Positions 19,601 to 28,775 of a stretch of DNA of 64,000 bases are shown piece by piece. A program made the position numbers and the translations under genes. The notes below the pieces were generated by a model. That model saw only the letters and a program-made list of their open reading frames with translations, did no database searches and was not told the DNA's origin. The DNA lies in assembly GCA_963556255.1 (NCBI GenBank), contig OY744615.1, forward strand, positions 6,686,217 to 6,750,216, in the 5' to 3' direction. Every line of letters starts with the position of its first letter. The stretch's first letter is position 1. This DNA is from Allolobophora icterica. Taxonomy: Eukaryota; Annelida; Clitellata; Crassiclitellata; Lumbricidae.

Positions 19601-22054
19601 TATTGACAACATCGATACAAGGTCGTGGAAATATTCATTTTCCTCGACATTCTAATTTAATTGGTTTGCCAAAAGGTTTCGCTTTGGACAGATGGATATT
19701 TCAGAACTCACACAGCGCCTCATAGAGACGTGTAGTTGCTACATGGTGGACGGCCAACACTTATCCTTCAAGAATCTAGATAAGATTTAAAACAAGAAAG
19801 TGTTGAGTACAGGAAGGAGTAGACATGAATTTGATATTCCTCAATAAATTCGAACCCAATGGTCCAGAGACGCAGAGAGCTGAAACTATTTCCAACGCCA
19901 AAATTGTTCTTTTTATCGCCAGACTACATGAAAATAGTGCAAGGCGATTTAATGGCTAACAGCTGTAATCTCAGCTGTAGGCCTATATCTCCGTCTATTT
20001 CGTTTGGACGGAAGTTAAAGCGGACGGATCTGGCGTAAAAACAAGACAATGTATAGGGCCTATAGTTTGAGGGGCGGTCACTTAAAGTTAGTGGTAGTGA
20101 CTACCGTAAATAGGGTCAGATATAATTATATTTGGACCAGAGAAAGCTGACCTCGAGTGTTTGGCTGCGATTAAACGTGAGTGAATTCCAAAGGTCACTA
20201 TATCGGTCTTAGGTACTTTTCATTGCGTCATATTTTTTTTGTCTAAATATATTATAAAACTCCTTGTTTACATTCATTCATTCATTCATTCATTCGAAGA
20301 TTTATATAGCGCCTCTTCAAGGGAACTACTCAGAGGCGCTCCCGACACCAGCACGTTCATATAAGACAGTTTTAAGTTTTGCAAGAAATATGCCAGGGGT
20401 GACCCCAGGGCACATGCGGAGCTCTAAGGGAAGTCTATTCCAGACTACCGGGCCCACCACTGAAAAAGCTCGACTTTGCATTGTCGTGGAACGAGCAAAT
20501 GGAACTAAAAGTACCCCTTTTTCCGCAACGAGGGTAACTTTCACGAGACCTGAGCTTGATAAGATAACAGTTGCAATTTTGAAGACAATAAATCTGTTAC
20601 TGGAGATAAAAAAAAGGTAGCCTACATGTTTGAAGATGTGGGTTTTCGTGTTAAAAATATCTTAATTATTATGTAGAGTGTATTACGCATAACTTTAACG
20701 GCCCTGATGGTCACTGGGATGAAAATACGCTAAAACCAATCTCTACTCTTCTCTTTTGTAAACAGTGGCCTAAGTTTAAGTTAGACGAAGTTATAGTATG
20801 ATACGCCATAAGTCACTTTAATATTTTCCTTGTGATTTCTACTTGCAGGCGACATTAAAGTGCGAGCAGTTCTTGACTTCGACCCTGAACAGATGAGTAG
20901 CAGAGAGAAATGCGAACTACAAGAAATTATACAGTTAAAGAGACAAAGGAGAAAAATAAGCTTATGTAGAGATGAACAAGTTGTGAAGAATCAGTCGGGT
21001 GAAAATTACTACTCAGCAGAAGACGCGGATCCTAAAGCAATGGTGCTTTCATTTAAAAGAGGAAACAAAATGGAGACAATTCCTCCTGCGAACATCGGGT
21101 GACTATATATTATAGTACAGGCAAACGATATTTGAAGAAATACAGTTACTTGATAGCATTCTATTGGCTCAAATCAGGGGTTATGCTATACGATATAACC
21201 GTATTGGTCAGAAACTGGCTGAATCATAAAAACCGAATTACGTTTCTAATCGGATTGCTGTTATTATATCTGAGCTTCGGCTCAAATGTCATCGAATCCT
21301 TAGAATTCAAGAACAACAAGTATGAGATCATTATCTATAAATTCACATTAAAAGCCTCACAAAAGGACGGTTTCGGGAAAAAGGAACGAGAACAAAATTA
21401 ATTGTAAACTTAGTTTCTCTTTAAGATTATTTAATTCTTAATATCTCCATTACTTTTATACTTTTTTGTAGTAAAATTAGCATTATTTCTCTACTCTTGT
21501 GACATTTTAACTTTCTTTTCTTCCAAATTTTAGTATCTTCTTATTACATCTAAGTTTTTATAATATCTCTCCGCTTGTTCACCAATGTGCGGTTCATTTT
21601 TGGCTTTTCAATTAAAGAATATTAATAATACTAATAATAATGTTGGTTTGTATTTGCAGTGACAACGTTGGTTGGTGGATGGTGAGGCATTTGGACAGTG
21701 GGCAGATTGGATTCATGCCAAGAAATCGCGTCGTCATTGGTAGATGCCAAAAGATGCCTCAAAATATTAACATTATATATTCATGCAAACATTTTATGAT
21801 TTATGCAAAACAGATAAAAAGTATGCTAAATATAGAATATGAGATTTATTAGATTTAAGATTTAAATTAAAATTAAAATTTGGCTTAAATTACTTTCAGA
21901 TTCTATGCCAGAAGACCAACGGGCGAAGACTACAGTAAGGCTGAACATTTTTAGTGTCGTATATTATTTCAGAAACAGATTTGCACACAGTGATTTGCTG
22001 ATGTACTTTGAAGGCGACATGGAAGAGTTTCGATATGGCCCACGTATAATGTAA
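16345..22054 (+). CDS. Gene A: CARD-CARD-domain X-SH3 adaptor-like protein (six predicted exons)
   Basis: Exons: 16345-16639, 18031-18336, 18985-19407, 20849-21098, 21660-21739, 21900-22054. All junctions are GT-AG, the sum is 1509 nt, and there is no internal stop (502 aa). Residues 10-97 form a CARD (ALLEKHIEFLEERI, LLDKLLASGTL, HIANYLV). Residues 118-198 form a second CARD (LADLLELSELLGRLF, KTERLLEILRR, QSHIAEIF). Residues 201-341 are an unnamed domain X (RFKAVILS, VVLYFYCKSLNDLVEL, NEYKKC). Residues 393-452 are a Src-type SH3 split over exons 4 and 5 (LSFKRGNKMETI, then GWWMVRHLDSGQIGFMP) with W430, W431 and P445 conserved. A 50-residue tail follows. Introns are phase 1,1,1,2,1. Known CARDs assemble signalling complexes and SH3 binds Pro-rich partners, so an intracellular apoptosis or immunity adaptor is inferred. 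Start and last exon are the least certain parts. Confidence 0.72.
16822..17212. mobile_element. MITE in intron 1 of gene A (391 bp)
   Basis: Long terminal inverted repeats: the first 19 bases CTATCATAAGGGCGACTTC match the complement of the last 19 exactly. Similarity continues for about 75 bp with only a few changes. The ends are built of short GGCG-containing sub-repeats (AAAAGGGCG, AAAAAGGCG). I could not find a clear target duplication. Confidence 0.8.
17213..18030. other. Rest of intron 1 of gene A
   Basis: AT-rich sequence ending in the acceptor ATTGTTATTTCAG. I see no gene. Confidence 0.5.
18031..18336 (+). other. Gene A exon 2 (second CARD)
   Basis: Acceptor TTATTTCAG| and donor GGTGGAG|GTAAGG. 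Both flanking introns are phase 1, making this a symmetrical, shufflable exon. Confidence 0.75.
18985..19407 (+). other. Gene A exon 3 (domain X)
   Basis: Acceptor TGTCTTTCAG| and donor TTTCCAG|GTATTA, with phase 1 on both sides. It encodes 141 residues of mixed alpha/beta type homologous to gene B exon 2. Confidence 0.75.
20264..20600 (-). mobile_element. LINE 3'-end fragment in intron 3 of gene A
   Basis: On the minus strand SVVGPVVWNRLPLELR followed by FLAKLKTVLYERA is an L2/CR1-type ORF2 end. A (CATT)n tail at 20272-20296 closes it. It is inserted antisense to gene A. Confidence 0.75.
20849..21098 (+). other. Gene A exon 4 (linker and first half of SH3)
   Basis: Acceptor TACTTGCAG|. Donor ATCGG|GTGACT is weak but is the site that joins in frame to exon 5 and completes a perfect SH3 core. 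If unspliced, a TGA follows at once and would end the protein mid-SH3. Confidence 0.7.
21660..21739 (+). other. Gene A exon 5 (second half of SH3)
   Basis: This is an 80-nt exon after TATTTGCAG|, ending ATTG|GTAGAT. It encodes DNVGWWMVRHLDSGQIGF and the ALYDY-opposed MPRNRVV strand typical of Src-family-like SH3 domains. Confidence 0.75.
21900..22054 (+). other. Gene A exon 6 (C-terminal tail)
   Basis: Acceptor TTACTTTCAG|. The frame inherited from exon 5 stays open for 51 codons to TAA at 22052. The tail has no domain that I recognise; it ends in an aromatic and acidic stretch (LLMYFEGDMEEFRYG). Confidence 0.6.
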
Positions 22055-22441
22055 TGTAATGTAAACATTTGTAACGCAAGTTACCAACCAACCAATCATT
22101 CTTATATCATCATAGGCCTACATGCATGAGTACACCTATTATAGGCCATATTCGTTGCTTTGTTATATATTAATTTTCAGACAATAATTATTATAATATC
22201 TACTGGATCTACTAACAAATATACATTTTGTCATATAGGCCTATTACTTTTAATATTTTCAGTGCAATTATGTAAAAGATGTAGCTAATTCTCGTGATAA
22301 AGAGAATACACAAAGTCAATATTGAAGCATCTAATTGTGCCTTAGTATGAAATGTCATAACTTGTATCCCACATTTATAATCTGTTACAACCCCTTGTTG
22401 ACTGAAGCTTAATTTGAAATGTATTTTTTGTCGAATAGGTT

Positions 22442-23136
22442 CATAGGCGTAGACTCTGGGGGTCAGCCGGGGCACGTGCCCCCAATAATTGAGGAGCCGA
22501 GGCAATGTCCCCCATATCGAGAGAAGAATTTCTTTAAATATTAAAATATTATGTTTCAATATTATATACAAATTTAATCAGAAACAGATTAACAGAGACA
22601 CAGAACTGAAATACTATCAGAAATTCATAATGAAAACAAAGATTTATTTTTTATCTTCAATATCTTCAATATGAAACAAATTTACATGTAAACAAAACTC
22701 CCCATTTCATAATACGCATTAACGTAAACCGGAAGCCTCTGCTGACTGTCCAGACTACAGGTGAAACAAGCTTTTTCGGTATTTGGTCTTAAACAAAACC
22801 AAAAGAAAAAGAAAACCAAATTTTTTTTGTTTTACAAAAAAATAAATTTCTTATTTTTGTAGAAGTTATTTTAATAACATTGATTTAATGATTTTTAATT
22901 TTCAGAAATCGCAATTAACTGAATTAAACTGAGTTGGAGCTCTTGTTCATGCCATTTTTCATGATTTTTATAATCCGAAATTCGAAAATCTTAAAAACAA
23001 CCAAAACAACAAAAACCATAAAAACGAAAAACCCGATAAAAACAACAACAAAAAACAACTTTTCATATTGAAAAAACTTGCTTTTCTGATCCAGAACCCA
23101 TGCCCCCCCAATATTTTGGACAAGTTTACGCCAGTG
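22442..23136. mobile_element. hAT-like non-autonomous element (695 bp) with 8-bp TSD
   Basis: The flanks are AATAGGTT on both sides (22434-22441 and 23137-23144). The ends are CATAGGCGTAGACTCTG and the complement of CACTGGCGTAAACTTG. The interior is AT-rich with no coding frame. A piece with the same right end occurs near 35702-35740. Confidence 0.8.
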
Positions 23137-23280
23137 AATAGGTTATTCTATAAATGCCAACATAAATAAGTCAATTTTTACGCCTTCATTACTTATTGCA
23201 TTGAAAAAAAAAACATTTTTCACTTTTTGCATTACCGTATTAAAATAAATCTAGCGATCATGGCGCATTGAAAACTTCAG

Positions 23281-23485
23281 ATAGATGAGCTTCCTCTGGA
23301 GCTGCTCGACATCGTTCTCCAAAAGTCCTACCTGCTCTACACGTTGAGTAGAAAACATTCAGCCGATAAAAGAGACGAGATCTTCATCAACCGATTGTCA
23401 TCCGTCGATTTCTGTTGGTTTCAAAGAGTCAACAAGAGCAGATTCAAGAGGAGATTCAAGAGGAGCGTCTGGCGACATCTTTCAG
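23281..23485 (+). other. Orphan F-box-like exon
   Basis: A 205-nt open segment lies between an acceptor (GAAAACTTCAG|) and a donor (CTTTCAG|GTGAAT). It encodes DELPLELLDIVLQKS, a stretch ending in FINRLSSVDFCWFQRV, and a basic tail. The L-P-x-E-L-L start and later hydrophobic spacing resemble an F-box. Intron phases are 0 in and 1 out. It lies after the stop of gene A and before gene B, so it could be an upstream exon of gene B or a remnant of another gene. Confidence 0.4.
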
Positions 23486-24545
23486 GTGAATGATGTGAAT
23501 GAACAAAACTAACTGGGATTAAGAAACTTAACAACATCTAAATCTGCATTTGCTATAATATTATGTCTAAATGTAGTCAGGGTCCGATTTGTCAAAAAAG
23601 AAGCAGGGGGGTCGGAAATCTATACAAATAGTAAAAATTTATTAAGCCATAATTAATTATTTTACTCGTTATTTTGTAAATGAGGCTAATGAACTTCCAT
23701 TATAGGTCAAGATTCTGCAATGACCAAGTCAACTACGATGCAAACATAACATCGAAAACAATTTATATTCAAAATTAGAAGGAGTTTTCAGTCGCAGTTT
23801 TAGCTGAAATATACTAATAGGAACAACAAATTGTAGGCCTACACAGAAGCGTTAGACGTGACTAAATTGCACTGAAAGATGAAATAACAAGTACACAACC
23901 AAAGCTATCAAACCATTGCACCAAGTACTGTAATTGGAAAGACTAGCAAACCTAATGAACCAGTGCACGAAGTACACTAGTACAGCCACTATAAAAAAAG
24001 CTGTGCATATTTCTTTTGTTTGTGCACAATAGTCGCCTTGCCAATTGGCTTATCTAAGGCATCATGGCGCCCAGATTTCAGCCAGGAAATAACGTATATA
24101 TCCTGGCATTCCAAGATGTTAGAGATGGCCCGTTAATGCTGATCATCAACAGCCAGCAGGTTGCGCACTGTAGGCCTATGTTGCAAGTTCATCTGGCTAA
24201 AGCCACAGTCGCAAGCTGCAGACGAAATGAGCAGAATCTTAAAAGTCTGTTCAAGTGTTGCGAGATGAGACCCCATATGTTGGCCTTGTTTGTATGTATA
24301 GAGTACTCGATGACAACCTGGGAATTGTGACTTATTGTTAATTTTTTTTAAATATGAAAATAAATTGGGAAGATCATTTTACTTATAAATAAAGTGTCTT
24401 CTATTATATTAAGAGGGTCAAGTACAAAACAAAAGGATAAGCTTTAAGATTCTTATCCAGTTTTTAATAGAAATTGTTGATACAGACAAAGAAAGACATT
24501 AAAAATAGTGATAAAACTAAAAACAGATTGAGTCAGTTAATTAGC

Positions 24546-24737
24546 TCAGTTAAGCCTACAGTTGGATCTAAATTTGAATAGGCCTAATAGGACTTTGCAC
24601 ACTTTTCCATTGGCAAAGTCATCAATAAACTGATTAAAATTCAGTTGACGTAGAATATCACTCTCTATGCTCCACGCTGCAGGGTGGCTAGGTCTCTCAT
24701 GTGTCATACATGCGCGAAGCGTGTTCATAAAAAACAA
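24546..24737 (-). pseudogene. hAT transposase C-terminal remnant
   Basis: The 63-codon minus-strand frame contains MTHERPSHPAAWSIESDI followed by FNQFIDDFANGK. This resembles the MTHERLxxLAxLSIE...IDDFA block near the end of hAT transposases. It lies inside the element bounded by hAT-type ends, which supports the reading. Upstream catalytic parts were not recognised, so it is a decayed remnant. Confidence 0.5.
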
Positions 24738-24832
24738 ACTGTAGGCCTAGTGCTGAATGCTCATTCTCTAAGATGAAGACAATTATTGTCTTCATCTTAG
24801 AGAATGAGCATTCAGCACTACAGTTTGTGACC
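24737..24832. repeat. Near-perfect hairpin inside the hAT element
   Basis: Arms of about 44 bp (core GCTGAATGCTCATTCTCTAA) are exactly complementary except that the left arm has six extra bases, GGCCTA, inside GTA|GTG. The loop is almost absent. Confidence 0.9.
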
Positions 24833-25399
24833 ACGAGAACCAAGTACATTCTTAACATAATTTCCACATTTGGAAATGAACTTTCAACACCTTTGCCATG
24901 TAGGCCTATTGGTACATGAACTGCTCCTGACTTATGTTGAGGCCTGCCCTACCTGTCTCGTGTTTAAACATTTTGACAAAATAAGAACACTGCATATTAT
25001 GAGCTCATTGCCAAGGCTTTCATCGAGGTCATCGCCGTATATTGCTACAAGGTTTTTCTCTGAGTTGTGCATTTCTTCATCACTACAAGATTCAAGCCTA
25101 GATAGAAAGCCAAACCTTGAACAGAGTAGTTCTGCAGAAAATTGTCAATCCGAAACTTCTCTGAAGCAGAGTGCACAGCTTCTGGGGTTCCACCATAATC
25201 CAGTGGTAGGAGACGTACGTTTTGATGACGTGTTCTTGTTTGAACATATTCTGCCGTTCCACAACAGAGTCAGACTCGGCAGAGCGGGAAAGTTGTTAAA
25301 CTGGCTGTTGCTCGACAACAACTGCAGCATCACCAGTGACTTTATATAGGCACAGATGAGCCTGCATTTTGACCATCACAGTGGCAGCAGATGTACTAA

Positions 25400-26131
25400 T
25401 AGCTTTTGCTTGAAGGAAAACAGGAAAACTACTTTGCAAGTACTTTCTGATTTTGAGATGTTTTTTCCTTACTTAACGCGTTTTTGAGAGCCACTAGGCC
25501 GATTAGTGGCTCATATGCCGATCTCTAATTCGGTTCATGTCACAAAAATGACAGCATATAGCTGTGTTCTGCTATAGATGTGCACTCTAATCTAGGTCAA
25601 TCGAGGTCAAAAGCGGCAGCGAACGCTGGACAGAATGCTACTGTATGCTTGACCTTTACCCCGCAACTGGATGCTCGTGGCGTTGGAGCCGATCTGCCCA
25701 AGGCGAGGACCCCGGGCATGAAGGGGCCTGAGGGGCTGGCTTGTGCAGGAACTGCGGTCCGTTTGTTGTCGGCTGTATGCTTGCCCTGCGAAATATCTCT
25801 GACACTGCCTCTGCCTACACAGTAGACGACCTCAGCTTGAGTTAAAAGTAACTTAATCCGTCAACAGCTGAAGATGCCAAGTTTAAAGCGCTACTCGTGA
25901 ACAATATTAACGCGATATTTCAAAATTAGGGTACCGACTGGATAATAAATAATTACCCAAAGGTGACAAGGCAGTACTGCTTGCGATTGGTCATAATGGA
26001 GTCGTTTGGTGTAGGACTCAGGGTAATGAATTTGAGGGGGTCAAGCCGACCCCCTCGGGGGTCGGCCAAAGGCTTGAAGCAGGGGGGTCAAAAAAAGAAG
26101 CAAGGGGGTCCAACCCCCCCGACCCCCCCGG
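25400..26131. other. Right part of the hAT element
   Basis: No coding frame is recognised. Near 26035-26130 are G- and C-runs (GGGGGTC, CCCCCC) that mirror GCAGGGGGGTCGG near the left end, extending the subterminal inverted repeats. Confidence 0.5.
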
Positions 26132-26153
26132 CAAATCGGACCCTGAATGTAGT

Positions 26154-26230
26154 CGAACGCTGATTGAGCTGTACATTACCGACGGAAGACACTCCTTAGA
26201 AAAACTTATCGCAGAAGTTTTTGCTATCTA
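26154..26230 (+). other. Possible exon fragment next to the hAT insertion
   Basis: A short open segment encodes LIELYITDGRHSLEKLI and ends before GTAAAT. The hAT element sits directly at its left edge, so an exon or splice site may have been interrupted. Phase does not match the F-box-like exon, so the link is unproven. Confidence 0.2.
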
Positions 26231-26317
26231 CACTGTAAATAGGAATGGAATAATTCACTTGATTTTAAAACAACTCATATAATTACTACTTTCTTCAGGT
26301 TATGCCACTGCTAACGT

Positions 26318-26390
26318 GCGGCACGGTGGCCGATTGGTTAGAGAGCTCGACCTGTAACGCGCAGAGTGCGGGTTCGAGCCTCGCCTAATC
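26318..26390 (+). other. tRNA-like sequence
   Basis: A-box-like TGGCCGATTGGTTAGAG and B-box GGTTCGAGCC lie 33 bp apart, as in tRNA-derived sequences. The stems pair poorly. It abuts the LINE 3' tail (TAATCGTAATCG), so it may be a SINE head or part of a LINE/SINE composite and not a working tRNA. Confidence 0.5.
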
Positions 26391-27620
26391 GTAATCGTAA
26401 TCTCCAATTTTCTAAAGCGCCACTGTAAAGCTGAGCGCAAAGCACCAGCTTATTCACGAGCGTTGCCACGTATCCGAGGGGTTTTCCAGAAATCGATGTC
26501 CATTGGTGGTCCGAGTCCGGTTGCCAGAGAGACCAGAGAGAGGCAGAGCAGCTGTTACGGAGGGTTTCGTTGAGGACGAGATAGCTTGGAAGGCAAATGA
26601 TCCGATGGATTTGCATAGGAAATCTTGAAGAGGTGAGTTTTCAACTTGGAGTGGAAAGCCTGTGGGGTGATGAGTAGAAGAGCCTGAGATAGATGACGAT
26701 GAGTGAGTGGCGGTATTGGTGGAGGAACTGAGAAAATGCGGAATTCGGGAGGAAGGTCGTTCCAGAGTTTAGGTGCAGTGTGGGATATGGATCGGTTGGA
26801 GAACTTTAGGCGAGTAGTGACTGGAGGACGGGAGAGAGTGAGATATATGGATGAACGGGTAGACAGGGGTGGCTGGATAGTGAAGAGTTCGCGAAGGTAC
26901 TTTGGCTGGTAGTATTGTAGTGTGTTGTAGGTTAGCGACAAGACTTTGAAGTGGATTCGCTCAGGGATTTTCAGCCAGTGGAGCGATTTAAGAACAGGAG
27001 TGATATGGTGATGCTGATGTGTCCTTGTGACGGCTCGGGCGAGAGAATTTTGGATGAGTTGTAGACGCTTAATTTGGGTGGATTCGAGGTTAAGGAAAAT
27101 GGAATTGCAGTAATCAAGCTTAGAGTGGACAATGGAGGGAGCGATAATGGATGCAGTTTTAAAGTCAAGCATGGGGCGGATGCGGCGGAGGTCACGAATA
27201 TGCATGAAGCAGGTGCGCGAGAGGTTGGAAATGTGATTAGAGGAGGCAAAATGTGGATCAAAGGTAACGCCAAGATTGCGAACAGGTAAGTTGGAGGTGA
27301 AAGCGAGAGATGAAGAGCTGGTGGGTAAGTTTATGGAAGGGTCGGGGATTTTCTTGATCTGATCTGGAAGGCCAAGGATAATAAATTCAGTTTTGGCAGG
27401 GTTGAAACAGAGGAGGTTGGAGGACATCCACTTAGAGATTAGGTTGACCACATCGAGTAGTTGAGCAATGGAGGTGGAGAAAGAGCTAGGGGAGAAGGAT
27501 ATGAAGAGTTGGCCTAAGGCAGTTGCTGTGTATTTTAAGGAATTTAGACTACTGGGACAAAATTTTGGAACTCGTCTCTGAAAAACTTTCATGACCTTTT
27601 TCTGGGAATTCATCTCCCCA
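26386..27620 (-). mobile_element. L2/CR1-like LINE, 5'-truncated (ORF2 C-terminal part)
   Basis: The minus-strand frame 26555-27613 is open for about 350 codons. It starts after the RT catalytic motif (CFNPAKTEFIILG), continues with VRNLGVTFDPHF, LDYCNSIFLNLESTQIKRLQ, VLKSLHWLKIPERIHFKVL, and ends in APKLWNDLPPEFR and FHSKLKTHLFK. This is the standard C-terminal half of L2/CR1-type reverse transcriptases. The 3' end is (ATTACG)n at 26386-26400. The 5' part, including endonuclease and the RT active site, is absent. The frame is well preserved compared with other copies. Confidence 0.88.
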
Positions 27621-27830
27621 AAAAAGTTGATGACCTTTTTTTTAGGAAGTCATCTCCCAAAAAGGTCACCTCCCTAAAACCGTTGATGACCTTTTCTGAC
27701 CTTTTTTTTAGGAAGTCGTCTCCTGAAAAAGTCATCTCCCGAAAACAGTTCATGACCTTTTCTTAGGATACCTCTCCCGAAAAAGTTCATGACCTTTTTG
27801 GGAATTTACTACTGGGGCAAATCTTAAAAC
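27590..27830. repeat. Degenerate tandem repeat
   Basis: Five or so units of about 45-50 bp are built from GATGACCTTTTT...AGGAAGTCATCTCCC. Similar text occurs inside the MITE at 6240-6340 (TTTTTTGGGAGATGAATCCCC). Confidence 0.65.
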
Positions 27831-28450
27831 TCTTCCAACATTTTGTCTCACTACTTATACTTTAACCATACATTGCCTTGGACAAATCAGCCTAACTACT
27901 GGGACAACTCCTAACACTACTGGGACATTTGTCCCACTAGTTATACAGTTAAAATATGCTCTGGTGTACGGATCTTGAGCAAGTCCTTCACTCACAACTG
28001 CTCAACGCCATCGATGTTCTGTCATATGGTCGTTGTATGGTCGCGTTCAGTTCTGAACTTTGAAAGTATGACGATGTCAAATACGGTTGTATTGTATTGT
28101 ATTATATAAGGCCTAGTTTGTTCCATTAGAGTGCTATCAAATAACTATTTCTTCAAATAAATGATTATATTCACACTGTCCAATGTAAAACACTATAGTT
28201 TTACCTTTGAGACTCTATAGAAGCTTCATATGACAAGAACATACCTGGTGAGAGTTACCTGACCTGATCCAATCCAGTGTGCTACTAGTTCATCTAATCT
28301 GAACAAGCGCAGTGCATTGCAAGGCCTACTCTACTTCTGACTCGCGTAATCTAATCGCCTTACATGGCAAAATTTGCATTGTTGATCTACATGTAGGCAT
28401 TCTTTGACAAACTTTATGATCATGATTATAAACGAAGTGAAGTAGTGGCT

Positions 28451-28775
28451 ATGCTATCAATTCCAGAGAGTTATGAAGAATCTAAAACAGGAATCGTCAT
28501 CTATCGGAACAACCGATCATATCTGGAGGAGAATATTCACCTTAAAGACTCAATCAAGCGACTGAGATCCGCCGATTGTCTGACAGATGTCGACGCAAGA
28601 CTCCTAAGCAGACAGATATTTATCCATGGCAAGATGAAGTCTCTCAACAGGAACAATAATCCGGACCTCTTACATATGATGCGATACTTCGATGAAACAA
28701 AGATCTCGGCTGTCATTCGTTGTCTACGTGAATGCAGCCAGAGACTTACTGCAAGAGTCGTTGAAAATGGAGGAG
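28451..28775 (+). other. Gene B exon 1 (CARD-like)
   Basis: ATG to donor GGAGGAG|GTGCGA, phase 1. Gene A exon 2 also ends ...GGTGGAG| at the same phase, supporting homology of the boundary. Confidence 0.65.

Larger units (their letters stand above)
23579..26145. mobile_element. hAT-superfamily DNA transposon (2567 bp), degenerate
   Basis: Precise 14-bp terminal inverted repeats CAGGGTCCGATTTG and CAAATCGGACCCTG, with an 8-bp target duplication AATGTAGT (23571-23578 and 26146-26153), fit the hAT superfamily. On the minus strand near 24600-24720 a fragment resembles the C-terminal hAT dimerisation region. No full transposase frame remains. Confidence 0.88.

Noticed and set aside
19693..19790. 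Short ATG frame (MDISELTQRLIETC...) in intron 3 of gene A, as an extra exon
   Set aside because: It ends in a stop within 33 codons and lacks a donor. Including it would break the phase-1 chain.
28385..28450. Extension of gene B exon 1 upstream to an acceptor at 28396
   Set aside because: The frame is open, but the acceptor lacks a pyrimidine tract and no upstream exon joins in phase. The ATG at 28451 is the simpler start.
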